From Flaccisagitta enflata (lineage: Eukaryota; Chaetognatha; Sagittoidea; Aphragmophora): 64,000 bases of DNA. The position numbers were made by a program, and so were the translations under genes. The notes under the pieces are model-generated. The model searched no databases. It was not told where the DNA came from and saw only the letters and a program-made list of their open reading frames with translations. Positions 43,237 to 55,586 of this stretch are shown here, one piece after another (position 1 is the first letter of the stretch; each line of letters begins with the position of its first letter). The stretch lies in NCBI GenBank assembly GCA_965153355.1, contig OZ231127.1, positions 88,536,001 through 88,600,000 on the forward strand, written 5' to 3'.

Positions 43237-44360
43237 AACACTTTGCTTTTTTGTGTCATTTTTGGTCATTTTTGGTTGCTTTTAGTCATTTTTGGTCATT
43301 TTTGGTTGCTTTTAGTCATTTTTGGTCATTTTTGGTCATTTTTGGTCATTTTGGTCATTTTGGTCATTTTGGTCATTTTTGGTCATTTTTGGTCATTTTT
43401 GGTCGTTTTTGATCATTCATAATCATTTTTAATCATTTCTAATCATTTTTAATCATTTTTGATCATTTTTGGTCATTTTTGGTCACTTTGATCATTTTTG
43501 TCATTTTGGCCATTTTGGTCATTTTGGTCATTTTTGGTCATTTTTGATCATTTTTGATCATTTTTGATCATTTTTGATCATTTTTGATCATTTTGGGTCA
43601 TTTCTGGTTATTTTTGATCATTTTTTTGTCATTTTTGGTCATTTTTGGTCATTTTGGTCATTTTGGTCATTTTGGTCATTTTTGATCAATTTTGGTCATA
43701 TTTGATCATTTTTGGTCATTTTTGGTCATTTTGGGTCATTTTGGGTTGTTTTGGGTCATTTTGTGTCATTTTTGGACATTTCTGGCTATTTTTGATCATT
43801 TTTTGTCATTTTTGGTCTTTTTATCATTTTTGGCATTTTGGTCATGTTGGTCATTTTGGTCATTTTGATCAATTTTTGGATCATTTTTGGTCATTTTGGT
43901 CATCTTGGGTCATCTTGGGTCATTTTGTGTCATTTGTCATTTTTGGTCATTTTTGGTCATTTTTGGTCATTTTTGGACTTTTCAGGTCATTTGAGGTCAT
44001 TTTAGGTCATTTTAGGTCACTTTGATCATTTTTGGTCATTTTTGGTCATTTTTGGTCATTTTTGGTCATTTTGGTCATTTTTGGTCGTTTTTGGTCATTT
44101 TTGGTCATTTTTGGTCGTTTTTGGTCATTTTTGGTCCATTTTTGTTATTTTTGGTCATTTTTGGTCTTTTTTGGACATTTTTGTTCGTTTTTGGTCATTT
44201 TGGTCATGTTTGGTCATTTTTGGTCATTTTTGGTTATTTTGGCCAAATTGGTCATTCTTGGTCATTTATATCATCATCATCTTTGGTCATTTTGGTCATT
44301 TTGGTCATTTGGTCATTTTGGTCATTTTGGTCATTTTGGTCATTTTGGTCATTTTGGTAA
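43237..44360 (+). repeat. Minisatellite, TTTTTGGTCA decamer
   Basis: About 110 degenerate units of TTTTTGGTCA with variants such as TTTTGGTCA and TTTTTGATCA. The three overlapping open frames in it are products of the period. Confidence 0.95.
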
Positions 44361-45135
44361 AGTCTGCTGGTTAAAGTCTGCTGGTTAAAGTCTGCTGGTT
44401 GAAGTCTGCTGGTTTAAATCTAATGGTTTAAGTCTGCAGGTCAATGGTTTAAGTCTGCTGGTTTAAGTCTGTTTAAAATGATATTGAAGATAAGTATGGT
44501 TTAAGTCTGGTTTAAGTCTGGTTTAAGTCTGATTAAGTCTGGTTTAACTCTGGTTTAAGTCTGGTTTAAGTCTGGTTTAAGACTGGTTCATGTCTGATTT
44601 ATGTCTGGTTTAGGTCTGGGTTAGGTCTGGTGTATGTCTGGTTTGTGTCTGGTTTTTGTTTGATTTAGGTCTGATTTAGGTCTGATTTAGGTCTGGTTTT
44701 GGTCTGGTTTTGGTCTGGTTTTGGTCTGGTTCTGGTTTGAGTCTGGTTTGAGTCTGGTTTGAGTCTGGTTTGAGTCTGGTTTGAGTCTGGTTTGAGTCTG
44801 GTTTGAGTCTGGTTTGAGCCTGGTTTGAGCCTGGTTTCGGTCTGGTTTAAGTCTGGTTTGAATCTGGTTTGAGTCTGGTTTGAGTCTGGTTTGAGTCTGG
44901 TTTGAGTCTGGTTTGAGTCTGGTTTGAGTCTGGTTTGAGTCTGGTTTGAGTCTGGTTTGAGTCTGGTTTGAGTCTGGTTTGAGTCTGGTTTGAGTCTGGC
45001 TTAAATCTGGTTTATGTCTGGTTTATGTCTGATTTAGGTCTGGTTTAATTCCGGTTTGAGTCTGGTTTGAGTCTGGTTTGAGTCTGGTTTGAGTCTGGTT
45101 TGGGTCTGGTTTGGGTCTGTTTTGGGTTGCTTTTA
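44361..45135 (+). repeat. Minisatellite, GTCTGGTTTGA / GTCTGGTTTAA
   Basis: An 11-12 bp unit; blocks differ by one position (GAGTCTGGTTT, TAAGTCTGGTTT, AGGTCTGATTT, TTTGGTCTGGT). Confidence 0.95.
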
Positions 45136-45475
45136 AGTTTGATTTTCGATAAAAAGATACAATAAGGAGTCAGTTCAGTTCAGTTATTTTTGTCCTGCAC
45201 GCGACTTATAGGTGTTGGCCTTGTTTTCAGCCTTTTCTCTTTTCTTCATTCACTGAAAGTTTTGAAACTATTTTAAGTCGCTAATTTGAGATGGCCTTGC
45301 GGTAATTTGAGTGTAAGAACTCCTTGGCTGTCTCCTGTCCTTAATCCATGGGGTGTCAGTGGCAAAAAATGTGGTTCACCTGCCTTTGCCCCAACATACA
45401 CAAAATCTATTCTCGAAATTATAGAATTGCAAATTGAAAAATCTCGAACGCGATCGAAATGTTAACACATATCAG

Positions 45476-45514
<39 letters not shown>

Positions 45515-45543
45515 CATAATCATCTGAGTACAATTTCTATCTA

Positions 45544-45960
45544 CACTCTTTTTTTCTTATAAGAACATGTTATTTTTTCCTGAGGCTCAATGTTCTTATT
45601 TCTAGAGCGATTTGAGGCTCAAATTGTTCTTAGGATGTTCTTATTTTTTTAAATATCAGCTTATACAGGAATGGTCTAATTCTGATTGCTAATTAAAAAG
45701 ACATGAGAAATAAAATATCAATCACAAAACAATCAAATTTAAGTGTAAGACTGATTGATGTAATCTATAATAATAACACAGTAACAATTTTTGTTTTCAT
45801 TTACAGCAGTTCCCTCATTAATCAAGAGCAAAAATAGAATGAGTATTCTTATAATCCTCCTTTTGTGAGGCTGACAATGTTCTTATGATTGTTCTTATTT
45901 TTTTCCAAATCTGAGCCTCAATGTTCTTATAAACAAGGTTCTTAGTCAAAGAAAAGAGTG
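45544..45960. mobile_element. Family E MITE, copy 1 (TA-flanked, GTTCTTA words)
   Basis: Ends CACTCTTTTTTTCTTATAAG and, inverted, AAAGAAAAGAGTG, flanked by TA. Inside, ATGTTCTTAT words next to TGAGGCTCAA recur in both orientations toward each end. TA duplications and CACT ends suggest a Tc1/mariner-type non-autonomous element; no transposase. Confidence 0.75.
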
Positions 45961-46174
45961 TAGCTTGTTTTGCTCTTGTCGATGATGTTGCGCCTAGAGA
46001 CATAAGTGGTGAAAAAGAGAGGAAAAAGTCAGACCAACATGAGTCCGAGGCAGTAATTGAATCTCATTTGTATTTCCTCGCCTCTTCATCAAAATTATTT
46101 ACTTCTGTATCGAATTGTTGTTGTTAATTCCTCTTTTTTTTTTCTCTCTCTCTTTTTATGTATTTTCCGCGGAA

Positions 46175-46177
<3 letters not shown>

Positions 46178-46268
<91 letters not shown>
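46178..46268. repeat. (GA)n microsatellite
   Basis: GA dinucleotides; smaller CT array at 45481-45511. Confidence 0.95.
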
Positions 46269-46272
<4 letters not shown>

Positions 46273-46616
46273 AAAGAGAAATCCAGAAGGAATGAAAGCT
46301 CGAATGAGCATTTGTTTTTCCGTTGCCTATGGCGTTGTTTTACGCTCTCGTTTTGGATTTTGAATTAAACTATTCCTTGATTTTACTTCAATAAATGCTT
46401 TTGTTACTATTTGGCAAAGAGACTCTTATGAGGCCTCAGACATTACCGAGGAAAGGGGGGGGGTGCTGTTGTGGACCTGAAGACAAATCGGTCCTTCATC
46501 GGTCCTTCATATCAAGTATGTTCATTCACGGGGAAAATGTTTCGATCCGGTTGCGAATCCATCGATCCTTTCGTCCAACTAGAAGCCCTTTTGAGCCTTT
46601 TCATCCTTACCCCATT

Positions 46617-47046
46617 TGGGTGCTTCACATAGCAAAAGTTGCTTACTTCTTTTCATCCTCTTTACCTAATGTGGAGTGGCCAATTTTAGAACCCTTACCA
46701 TTTTTCTTTTATTAAAAATCGTTCATCTTCCCTTTTTTAGAAAATTGTTTTTGAGAGCCTAATTTGTATATTGCAGTGGGATAAAAAAGTATGCTAATCT
46801 TTTTTGAATTAGTTTTTATAAATTTCTGCTCTTTAAAGAATTGTTAATCTGCTTTTTCACAAGCTCTTACGTAACTTATGCTCTGATATTTTAATTTATT
46901 TTTACAAAAATCATGATTTTCTTAAACTAACAATTGTTCCTTTTGTAACAAGACTACACAGGATCTTGCTGAATTCTGGGAAATCTGTGTAAACTTTAAG
47001 GCCAAAACAAAAAGAAAATCAAATTTTTTGCTATGCGAAGCACGCA
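46617..47046 (+). mobile_element. Family B element with internal deletion
   Basis: Complete left part; the stretch from CGGAAGATGAAGG to GGGTTAGCGGGACG is absent, joining CCAAAACAAAAAG to AAAATCAAATTTTTTGC. Confidence 0.75.
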
Positions 47047-47260
47047 ATTACCCCATCTTGATCTGCCCCATTAATCCACTTCACATCCAGACACCCCCCT
47101 CCCTCCCTCCCTCTTCCCTCCTCCCGACTTTTGTTCTGGTTCTTCCGAGTTTCTAAGCTAAGGAAGCTTCCCCTCCCCGTTTTGTACGATATGCATCTCG
47201 TTCGCACAGCGGGGGTTCACGAGGCCTTTCAGCCTGTACATAGTCTTGCAAAAATGTGTG

Positions 47261-47413
47261 TTTTTAGTTGCGGACACGCAACTCTATAAGAGGCTTTGTC
47301 CGTCGGTCGGTCGGTCGGTCCGTAGAGGTGATCGAGTCAAAAAATGGGAAAACGCGCATATCCGCCCCTGCCCACCCGTCCACAACTGGTGGCCGTGTAT
47401 CCGGCCTTGTTTT
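47261..47413 (+). mobile_element. Family A element (GTTGCGGAC stem)
   Basis: TTTTTAGTTGCGGACACGCA; GTCCACAACTGGTGG near the end carries one mismatch to the stem. Confidence 0.8.
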
Positions 47414-47484
47414 ATTGCATTCAAATTTGCACGCATGACCACGATACATCCAACAAGTTCTACAACCCACGAGAAAGGTAAAAG

Positions 47485-47625
47485 TTAATGATCGAGGCCA
47501 TGAGGAGGGCAGAGAGATGACAACGGCGATTTGTCGTTTCGACGCAGTTGACCTTTGGATAGCCAGTTGAGAGATGATATCTGTTTCTTCGCTCTCCTCC
47601 CAAATGTCGATATTAGCAGGTTGTG
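47485..47625 (-). CDS. Candidate terminal exon, basic C-terminus
   Basis: An excellent acceptor (TTTTCTTCATTTTTTAG) precedes a phase-0 frame HNLLISTFGRRAKKQISSLN continuing 26 residues to TAA; other frames are also open for part of it. The minus-strand AATAAA at 47416-47411 lies 69 bp beyond the stop, supplied by the end of a family A element. No upstream exon is recognised. Confidence 0.3.
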   Translation of the reverse strand, partial: HNLLISTFGRRAKKQISSLNWLSKGQLRRNDKSPLSSLCPPHGLDH

Positions 47626-47698
47626 CTAAAAAATGAAGAAAAAGAGAGAGATGAAGAAGAGGAAGGAGTAGAAGAAGATGGAATAGCCGCAAAAGCGA

Positions 47699-48840
47699 TA
47701 GATGGTCAGCGCTACCCGTTTCCCCTATGTGAGTGTATGTGGGTGTAAGGTGGTTTGAGGGGCAATGGCCCCGCAGGGGCCGATGACCCAGGCTTAGTAA
47801 GTTTCAGGGATTTTGGCCTCAAAGCTGGAATTTGGGCCTCAAAGCTGGTGTTTGGGCCTCAAGGCTTGGATTTGGGCTTTGAGGCCCTGGGATTATATCT
47901 CAAGGCTGGTATTTTGCCCTCAAGGCTAGGTCTTGGCTCTCAAGGTTGGGATTTGGACATCAAGGCTGGGATTTGGGCCTCAAGGCAGGGATTTGGGCCT
48001 CAGGGCGTGAATTTGGGCCTCAAGGCGTGAACTTGGGCCTCAAGGCGTGAATTTGGGCCTCAAGGCGTGGATTTGGGCCTCAAGGCGTGGATTTGGGCCT
48101 CAAGGCTGGGTTTTGGGCTTCATGGCTGGGATTTTCGCTTCATGGCTGGGGTTTGGGCCTCGAAATTAGAATTTGAGCTTCAAGGCTAGGGATTTGGGCT
48201 TTAAGGCTGATGTATGGGTCTCAAAGTCAGGATTTGGGCCGCCAGACTAGGATTTGAGCCTTAAGGCTGGGTTTTGGGCCTTAAGGCGTGGATTTGGGCC
48301 TCAAGGCCAGGATTTGGGCCTTGAGGCTTGGGGGGGTACGGACAATATGTGGTCAGCGATACCCATTGCCTTGCTTTGCATGGTTGTAAATCAGAATGAG
48401 AGGAAGCAGGGCAGCGGCCCCGAAAGGGACAAAGTCCTATAGAACACAGGGGGACTTTTGTTCATCCGTCCGTCCGTCCATCCATTCGTCAGTCCCCCCC
48501 AGCCCTCTCAGGCCTTGAAATCTACCCTCTCAGGCCTGAAATCTGCCCACTCAGGCCTTGAATCTGCGAGGGCAGATTTAAGGCCTGAGAGGACAGGTTT
48601 CAGGCCTGAGAGGACAGGTTTCAGGCCTGAGAAAGCAGATTTCAGTCCTGAGAGGGCAGATTTAAGGCCTGAGAGGGCAGATTTCAAGCCTGAGAGGACA
48701 GATTTCAGGCCTGAGAGGGCAGATTTCAGGCCTGAGAGGGCCTGGGGGGACTAACGAACGGACGAACGAACGAACAAACAAAAGTTTCCCTGTGTTCTAC
48801 AGGACTTCGTCTCCTTCGGGGCCGCTGCCCAAAAACTAGT
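47699..48840 (+). mobile_element. Composite of a C2 head and a C1 element
   Basis: Head TGGTCAGCGCTACCC, GGGGCCGATGACCCAGGC, then a GGCTGGGATTTGGGCCTCAA array (47800-48330); next ATGTGGTCAGCGATACCC, GACAAAGTCCTATAGAACAC, a GGCCTGAGAGGGCAGATTTC array, and the right end GGGGCCGCTGCCC at 48830. Confidence 0.78.
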
Positions 48841-48854
48841 CATCCAAGGATCGC

Positions 48855-49388
48855 ACATGGTCAGCGGTACCCGATGCCCTTCTTGGAGTGCTTAGCTGCA
48901 GAAGTGGAGTGAGAGCAGGGCAGCGGCCCCAAAGGGCCGATGTCCTGAAAGACAAGGGTGAATTTCCAGACGTCCTGAGAGGGCACATTTGAGGCTTTTG
49001 GGGCTACTTTCCTTGTTATTCAATGAGAACATTGATTTTTTTTCCATTTCATTGTCAATTTTCCATGTTATTCAATCTCAATTATATATTTATTTCAAAA
49101 TTTTATCAATTTTCCATGTTATTCAATAGGGATTTCCCATATTTCTAATTTCTAGTAAATTTTCCTTGTTATTCAATGAGAATTTCAATTTTTTAAAAAT
49201 TTCTTTATCAATTTTCCATGTTATTCAATGGGAATTTTGCATTTCTTCAATTTTCCATATTATTCAATGGGAACATGAGGCTCAGAAGCTTTGACGAGGG
49301 GGGGGGACGCACGTACGGATGGACGGACGTCTGGAAATTCACCCCTGTGTCCTACAGGACATCGGCCCTTTGGGGCCGCTGCCCAAAA
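48855..49388 (+). mobile_element. Family C3 element with AT-rich minisatellite
   Basis: Left end GGCCGATGTCCTGAAAGACA and GTGAATTTCCAGACGTCC; right end GGACGTCTGGAAATTCACCC to GGGGCCGCTGCCC. Between lie about six units with TTTTCCATGTTATTCAATGG. Confidence 0.78.
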
Positions 49389-49394
49389 AAGGAA

Positions 49395-49505
49395 ATAGAA
49401 AAACAAGAAGAAGAAGAAAAAGAAAAAGAAAAAGAGAAAGAAGAAAGAAGAAGAAGAAGAAGAAGAAGAAGAAGAAGAAGAAGAAGAAGAAGAAGAAGGA
49501 AAATA
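49395..49505. repeat. (GAA)n microsatellite
   Basis: GAA trinucleotides right after a family C3 right end. Confidence 0.93.
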
Positions 49506-49548
49506 AAAAGAAGATGAGGAAGGAAAAGGACAGGTGGTGAAGTTCCTA

Positions 49549-50524
49549 ACTATGGCAAAATAAAAACCAAACAAATTTTGAGAGAGCAAAAATGTATGAA
49601 GATGTTGACCAATTTGCAAAAAATTTACAGTGAATAATAACCATGATTTGGACTATCTCTGGTAAAAATTTCATCCAAATCTGTTGACAACTTCAGCCGA
49701 TATCACGTTTTTACTGCAATAACCTCTTTTTTGGACTGCCAGAGATAACTTTTATCCTAAATAAAAATCACACTATTTTTAGTAAAATTGGCATTGTGCA
49801 AACAGTTTTGGGAGTTTTGTTATGATTTTTGAACTGCAGTCTGATGGTGCTATTTACTAATACTAGGCAAAATTTGCTTTTACTCAGATGAAGTCTAATG
49901 CGGTAGATATTGGTTGATTGTAAGCTTGCTCAGCATAAGAAATATTCTGCTACCTGTTAGAATATTTTTGCGATTTGGGGGACTAAAATGTTTTAATCTT
50001 CACAAAACTTTTACTGGAGATGCACCATATGTACAAGGATTACCAGTAAAAAGATTATGATAATTGGTAAAAAACTATGGCCTTAGCATTGATTCATATT
50101 TCAGGTTTCATCTTCATTTACTTCATTCTTAACACCACAAAAAAAAGTTTAGGAAAACTTGCTGTTTCTGCTAAAATAATCAGAGTATCGTAATAGAATT
50201 TTTACCACAGCTTGCTGACAATGTGGTCTACATCCACTTCAAATTTCATTAAAATCGGACTAGATTTAGTACGGTTTTTTTAAAGTTTGTTTATTCATTC
50301 TTTGTAAATTCCTATGTGTGTACATTGAATTTCTGATCATCTGACAAACACTTTTAAGAAATCTATAATTCCCAAACTATTTAGAGCAGGTCATTGATTT
50401 TTTAGGTGATGCTTAATGATACTAAAAAGTAACTTCAGTAAAAATTTCAGCTCACTGGGTGAATTTTCAAAGGATTTATGAGCAAAAGAAGTAACTGTTT
50501 GGTTTTTTTTTTTTTTGCCATAGT
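49549..50524. mobile_element. Family F element, copy 2
   Basis: Ends ACTATGGCAAAATAAAAACC and, inverted, GGTTTTTT...TTTTGCCATAGT, with TA flanks (49547-49548, 50525-50526). The interior is AT-rich without a coding frame and is not closely similar to copy 1. Confidence 0.62.
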
Positions 50525-50529
50525 TATGT

Positions 50530-51325
50530 ATAGGAATGACAATAAGGAATGGTGGCGAATGTTAACAATTGCTGACCACTTTCGCGGTTTCACAAAAGCG
50601 TGACAGTCCGACCAACAGACTGACAAAAGAACGGGCATGACACCATGTATAGAGATGCGAGGATGTTTACATCTAAAAAGAAAAAATGACCTTTTTTTTT
50701 TTGCTTCCCTTATCTAGCAATGAAAAGTAGGACAGTCAAATTTGTTACTTTTCCAGCGGGTTTTTGACGATGTTGGTTGTTCAACTAGGTGAAAAAATTC
50801 TTAAAGGAAAAAGAACAAAAAAGAACAAAACAAAAAACCAAGGAGAAAAGGTCAGACAAAAACCGTCCTAGTTCAAATATTGTTGATTTTACTTTCCGGA
50901 ACAATTCCGCTGTCGTTTGGAATTTATCAGCAGTCCGAGAATCGTTATGATCACGTATTAGTCACGAGTCCCGATAATATGTAATTTCCGCTAGTGCTAG
51001 TGTGCTAACATGAGCAGGAAATCACTTCACTGCAAGAGCTTAGTTTTGGGGTATTACCCTAAACTTCCTGAAATGTTTCGGTCAAGAGTTTTTTTAATTT
51101 TCAGACGGAAGAATATATGGGAAGTCATTTTTGACGGTTCTTACGGTAAGCTTTTTTCGCACTCTTTTTCTTTCTATTTTTCAGCGGACTTTTCTATTCA
51201 TCGTTTTCTTAATAATTCATGAGGGAACTTTGTTTACAAAAGAAATCAAGGAGTAGATTGCCATGGAAACCACCGGACACAACTTCATCAAATGAATGCT
51301 AAAGAAGAGAACTAATTGAGCTCTG
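50530..51325. other. No supported gene
   Basis: A diverged class-3 family A 5' end (CTTTTTAGATGTAAACATCC, minus) at about 50680; a 71-codon plus frame at 51010 with a GTAAGC donor inside is unconfirmed. Confidence 0.4.
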
Positions 51326-51326
51326 T

Positions 51327-51598
51327 TTAGTGACCACGTAATACTAAGCACTGAGAAATACATATAACGACTAGTGTCTGGCCTTCCACTGCAGTCTCCA
51401 CTGCGCTGTTTTGACGAACTGTACGACCAACTTGGACGAGGAAGATGATTAATTCTTGGGACGGTCGAAGCCTGAAAGATAGTTTACTTTGAGTTTCCTC
51501 TGCCAAGAATGATGAGTTAATGTACCCTATAGCCACTGTAGTAAGAGGAGAACATCTTCGCGGAGTGAGGGGAAAGTCAGAGGTCCTAATCTGAATAA
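51327..51598 (-). CDS. Candidate exon of unknown protein
   Basis: Acceptor CTTTGGCAATTATTCAG is strong. The phase-0 frame IRTSDFPLTPRRCSPLTTVA continues about 70 residues to TAA with FLAEETQSKLSFRLRPSQEL inside. It directly adjoins a family C element on the 5' side. No neighbour exon or domain is recognised; the overlapping plus-strand frame at 51010-51222 competes with it. Confidence 0.28.
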
Positions 51599-51634
51599 TT
51601 GCCAAAGAAAAATACCTACAACGCATTATACCTT

Positions 51635-51965
51635 TTTTGGGCAGCCACCCCAAAGGGCTGATCTCCTCTAGGACACAGGGGTGAATTTCCAGATGTCTGT
51701 CCATTTGTCCTTCCATCCGCCTCCCGCCGGGTTGGCGATTGAGGCCTCAAATCAGCACTCCCAGGCCCAAATTTGGTCCTCAAAGTCCTTAAATTAGCCC
51801 CCCCTGTCTTCTTTAGCCTGATATATTCCTCCTCAAGATGTCTGGTGATTCACCCTGTGTCTTACAGGTCATCGGCCCTTTAGGGCCGCTGCACTGCTCT
51901 CACTCCACTACACTTCACTTGCTCACTCCAAGCAGGGCATCGGGATCGGGTACCGCTAACCATGT
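51635..51965 (+). mobile_element. Family C3 element, small
   Basis: TTTGGGCAGCCACCCCAAAG left, GGTGAATTTCCAGATGTCTG, a short GCCTCAAATCAGC region, right end TCATCGGCCCTTTAGGGCCG and the tail GCAGGGCATCGGGATCGGGT. Confidence 0.72.
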
Positions 51966-52062
51966 TCGATCCTTGGATGACTAGTTCATTTTACTATCAC
52001 AGACCAACAATCAGGGCTACCTAATATTTTTTTGCATTTTTGAGCTGTTGCTTCTGTGGGCT

Positions 52063-52385
52063 AAGAAAGCAAAACTGGGGTTCTCAATTTGATCATGAAT
52101 TTAACTCTTACCCAAGTAACCTTACACACAGGCTGTGCAGTTAAATCCGCCTATTATTGCCATATTAGAAAATACAAAGAATGAGTATCGGTTATAGGTG
52201 GAATACCGTAATAAGCGGGGACGTTGGCGCGGGCTTCAACTGTAGTAGGTGATATGACCTGGAACAAGAGTCTTGTTATCCGGTTTCATGAATGACGAGT
52301 GACGACCCATGAGAATTTTTTGCATGGTGTAAGAGTTGAATTTGTTGATCCAATTGAGAACCCCTGTTTTGTTTACTTGGCCTTT
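52063..52385. repeat. Imperfect inverted repeat, about 50 bp arms
   Basis: GGGGTTCTCAATTTGATCAT at 52077 mirrors ATCCAATTGAGAACCCC ending at 52365; similarity extends over CAAAAC on one side and AACTCTTAC on the other. A possible small TIR element with a unique interior; a 65-codon minus frame (52236-52433) crosses its right arm and is not convincing. Confidence 0.55.
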
Positions 52386-52604
52386 TTTTTCTATCATGCG
52401 CGCGCTTTTCAAAATAATTTTCTCTGTCTTCATTTTCTTATTCTTTTTAATTTTTCGACTAATAAATACGAGAAAACTTTTTTAACGACACTCCCGATCG
52501 TCTTCCTTTCTATCTTTCTTTCTTTTTTTCTTGCTCTTTCTTTTGGATAATGCCTGTCTGTCACTCTTTTTCTGTTTGTCCTAGTCTTGTTTTATTGAGT
52601 GTGG

Positions 52605-52690
<86 letters not shown>
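52605..52690. repeat. (CTGT)n(CT)n microsatellite
   Basis: CTGT units then CT. Confidence 0.95.
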
Positions 52691-52695
<5 letters not shown>

Positions 52696-53159
52696 CCCAC
52701 CTAAGGCCTTGCGGCAGCGGCGTAGGGGAGCTGGATTTCTTGGGACTTCAGCCACCAAACTAGTGTCCGACAAATCTGGTGTCCCAACAGACAATAATAT
52801 GTAGTTTTTGCTTGAAAATTTTTAAAAATTGTAATGCCTACCATACTCTTGTTTTCTTTGAGATTTTAGTTAAGTGGGATGGGGCCTAATCATGCCTAGT
52901 ATATGAGAAAATAGTTATTTTCTTTCTCAGCCACAGCTTGTGCGTTTTGAAGGTGGATGAGAGAAGGTGATCAGGAATTCAAGACGAAGAGAGCAATATT
53001 TCATAACCTGTCACTTTCAATTTCTAATCTCTCATAGGTTTTATGAGTCCATATATCAGTCTTTTTGTCTTTCTGTCGGTTTTACTATTTTCTTTTCTTT
53101 ACGTCTTCATCTTTTGTTTCATCTATTTCTTTTTTACTTTTTTACTTTCGCTGTTTGTC

Positions 53160-53830
<671 letters not shown>

Positions 53831-54212
53831 ATTTTTTTCTTCTCTCTTTTTGCATTTATTTCTTTGTTTTTTTTTCTTCTCACTTTTTTGGATTATTTGT
53901 TTGTTCTTTTTTTTTTTTTCTTATTTTTCTCACTTTATTTGAAAAACCGATATAAGCCCAACATAAACCCGAGGAAAGGTTTTGGGGTATTCCGAACCCG
54001 AACCGAAACCGAGGAAAAAAACGCCATACGCAAGGCCTTAACCCCACCCCTATTTTCTCATCTTTTTCTCTTACTCTGAGCGCTTTTTTACAACTCCCGT
54101 GGAGAATTTTCATTTTCATAAAAAGAAGGGAAGATTAAGAGAAATCCAGTGTTCCGGCGGAAACGAGGCCTAGCGCGAGAACCGGTCGTCCAAATCGATT
54201 TATCCATGACCG

Positions 54213-54470
54213 CTTTTTAGTCCCGTGCTACGCGACTCTATTAGCCACTTTTTGGTCGGTCCGTCGGTCCATTAAGATGTTGTTTAGTGGTTATTTTCAA
54301 TGTATTTAAGATGTTTCCAGCTATTTAAAGGTAATTTAAAACATTTTTGTCTGCCTGTTCATATGTTTGTCTGTCTGTTGATCTATCTGTCTGACCGTTG
54401 CGTTGGTCTGCGCGACTTTTTCTGAAAGTTCCGACGCACGCGTCGTTGGTCTTATGGCTTTGTTCAATCT
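54213..54470 (+). repeat. Partial family A-like sequence
   Basis: TTTTTAGTCCCGTGCTACGC and TTGGTCGGTCCGTCGGTCC are clear; the rest (GTCTGTCTGTTG runs, TTATGGCTTTGTTC) is diverged. Confidence 0.5.
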
Positions 54471-54546
54471 CTACGTTGTAGTAAAAAGATAGGACTGTCG
54501 ACTAATCGTCATATCATTTCTAGATCTGAAGAATAATTATGATGTA

Positions 54547-55281
54547 CACTTTTTTTTTTTTATAAGCACGCTCCTTTTTTGGCTGAGGCTGAGCGTGCTT
54601 AGCAAAATCTCATTTTCGAGGCTGAAATGTGCTTAAATGCGTGCTTATCATTTATTGGTAAGTAATTACCCTATTGAGTATAGATCAAAGTACACACTAT
54701 AAAACAAAAACAGTATAGAACAAAGTACACAGTAGGGTATAGAAACCAGTAAAGCATGGAGTATTGTATAGTATAGAATAAAGTTTAGTATAAAACACAG
54801 AAGTGAATGTATTTCGTATAAGAAAATATACAGTATCTTTCACTGACGTTGTCCTACTTTCATATAAATCATGGGATGAGATTAGTATCATAATTTGATA
54901 TAAATTTTTTTAAATTTTTGGTGTTATTAATATCATGCAATATTTTTCTTTTTTGGTGGTCTTTATTATTTAATAAATTCTTATTAACAATAGTATCTAA
55001 GCAATGTTATTAGATAATATCAGAAATTCAATTATTTCTATCAGTATCAAAATCCTGAATGTACTGACAAACTGATGTTATAGATGATTTCAAATTCTAT
55101 CAAGGTTTTTATTTGTTTTTGTAAAATTCCATAAAAATTGGCATATTTTTAGAAAATCATCAAAATTTTTTTTCAAATCGAAAATCTCAGCCTGGAGCGT
55201 GCTTAGCAATGTGCTTAAATTTTCCCAATATCTGAGGCTGGGCGTGCTTATAAACGAGGTGCTTATAAAAAAAAATAAGTG
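54547..55281. mobile_element. Family E MITE, copy 2 (TA-flanked, GCGTGCTTA words)
   Basis: Ends CACTTTTTTTTTTTATAAGC and inverted AAAAAATAAGTG with flanking TA. The layout equals copy 1, but the internal word is GCGTGCTTA beside TGAGGCTGAG instead of ATGTTCTTA beside TGAGGCTCAA. The middle (54690-55150) is AT-rich and unique. Confidence 0.72.
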
Positions 55282-55473
55282 TATTGAAATTATTTATCTC
55301 AGTGCAGCGTAGCCAACTTGCCGGGGCCAAGTGGTGGCGCGAGTGACCGCGAGTGTACATCGTTTTTTTTTTTTTTTTTTTTTTTAACTTAAAAAATCAG
55401 CGCGAATTTTAATGTAACAGATTGACTGGGGCTTGTCTGGGGTTCGTTGAAGACTGAAACAGATACTAAACAA

Positions 55474-55560
55474 GGCCGGATACACGGTCAATAAGTAGAC
55501 GCTGGCGGGTGGGCAGGGGCAGTAATATCCGGTGGGCAGGCACGGCCATTTATTTCGGGG
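55474..55560 (-). repeat. Family A 3' fragment
   Basis: CCTGCCCACCCGCCAGCGTC...CCGTGTATCCGGCCTTGTT only. Confidence 0.6.
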
Positions 55561-55586
55561 ATTTTTGGCCGATGTACGCTAAGGCG

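Larger units (their letters stand above)
43155..45232 (+). mobile_element. Family A element expanded by two internal minisatellites
   Basis: The 5' part (TTTTTAGTCGCGTGCACGCG, CGGTCGGTCGGTCC run) is at 43155-43235. Then a TTTTTGGTCA decamer array runs to about 44360 and a GTCTGGTTTGA array to about 45130. The family 3' end CTGCACGCGACTTATAGG...TTGGCCTTGTT is at 45196-45232. Stem GTCGCGTGC and GCACGCGAC still match across the 2 kb. Confidence 0.8.

Noticed and set aside
43645-44388. Frames encoding F-G-H-F-W-S repeats
   Set aside because: The repeat is the decamer minisatellite read in three frames, so length is not evidence of coding.
47264-47485. Continuation of the candidate exon frame into RPDTRPPVVDGWAGA
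   Set aside because: That peptide is the translation of the family A 3' end and appears wherever the element does.
51010-51222. Plus-strand start exon MSRKSLHCKS... with GTAAGC donor
   Set aside because: No downstream partner in phase, no signal or domain, and it runs head-on into a competing minus-strand candidate.
52236-52433. 65-codon minus frame ending HITYYS
   Set aside because: Half of it lies on the right arm of an inverted repeat, and no splice or homology evidence supports it.
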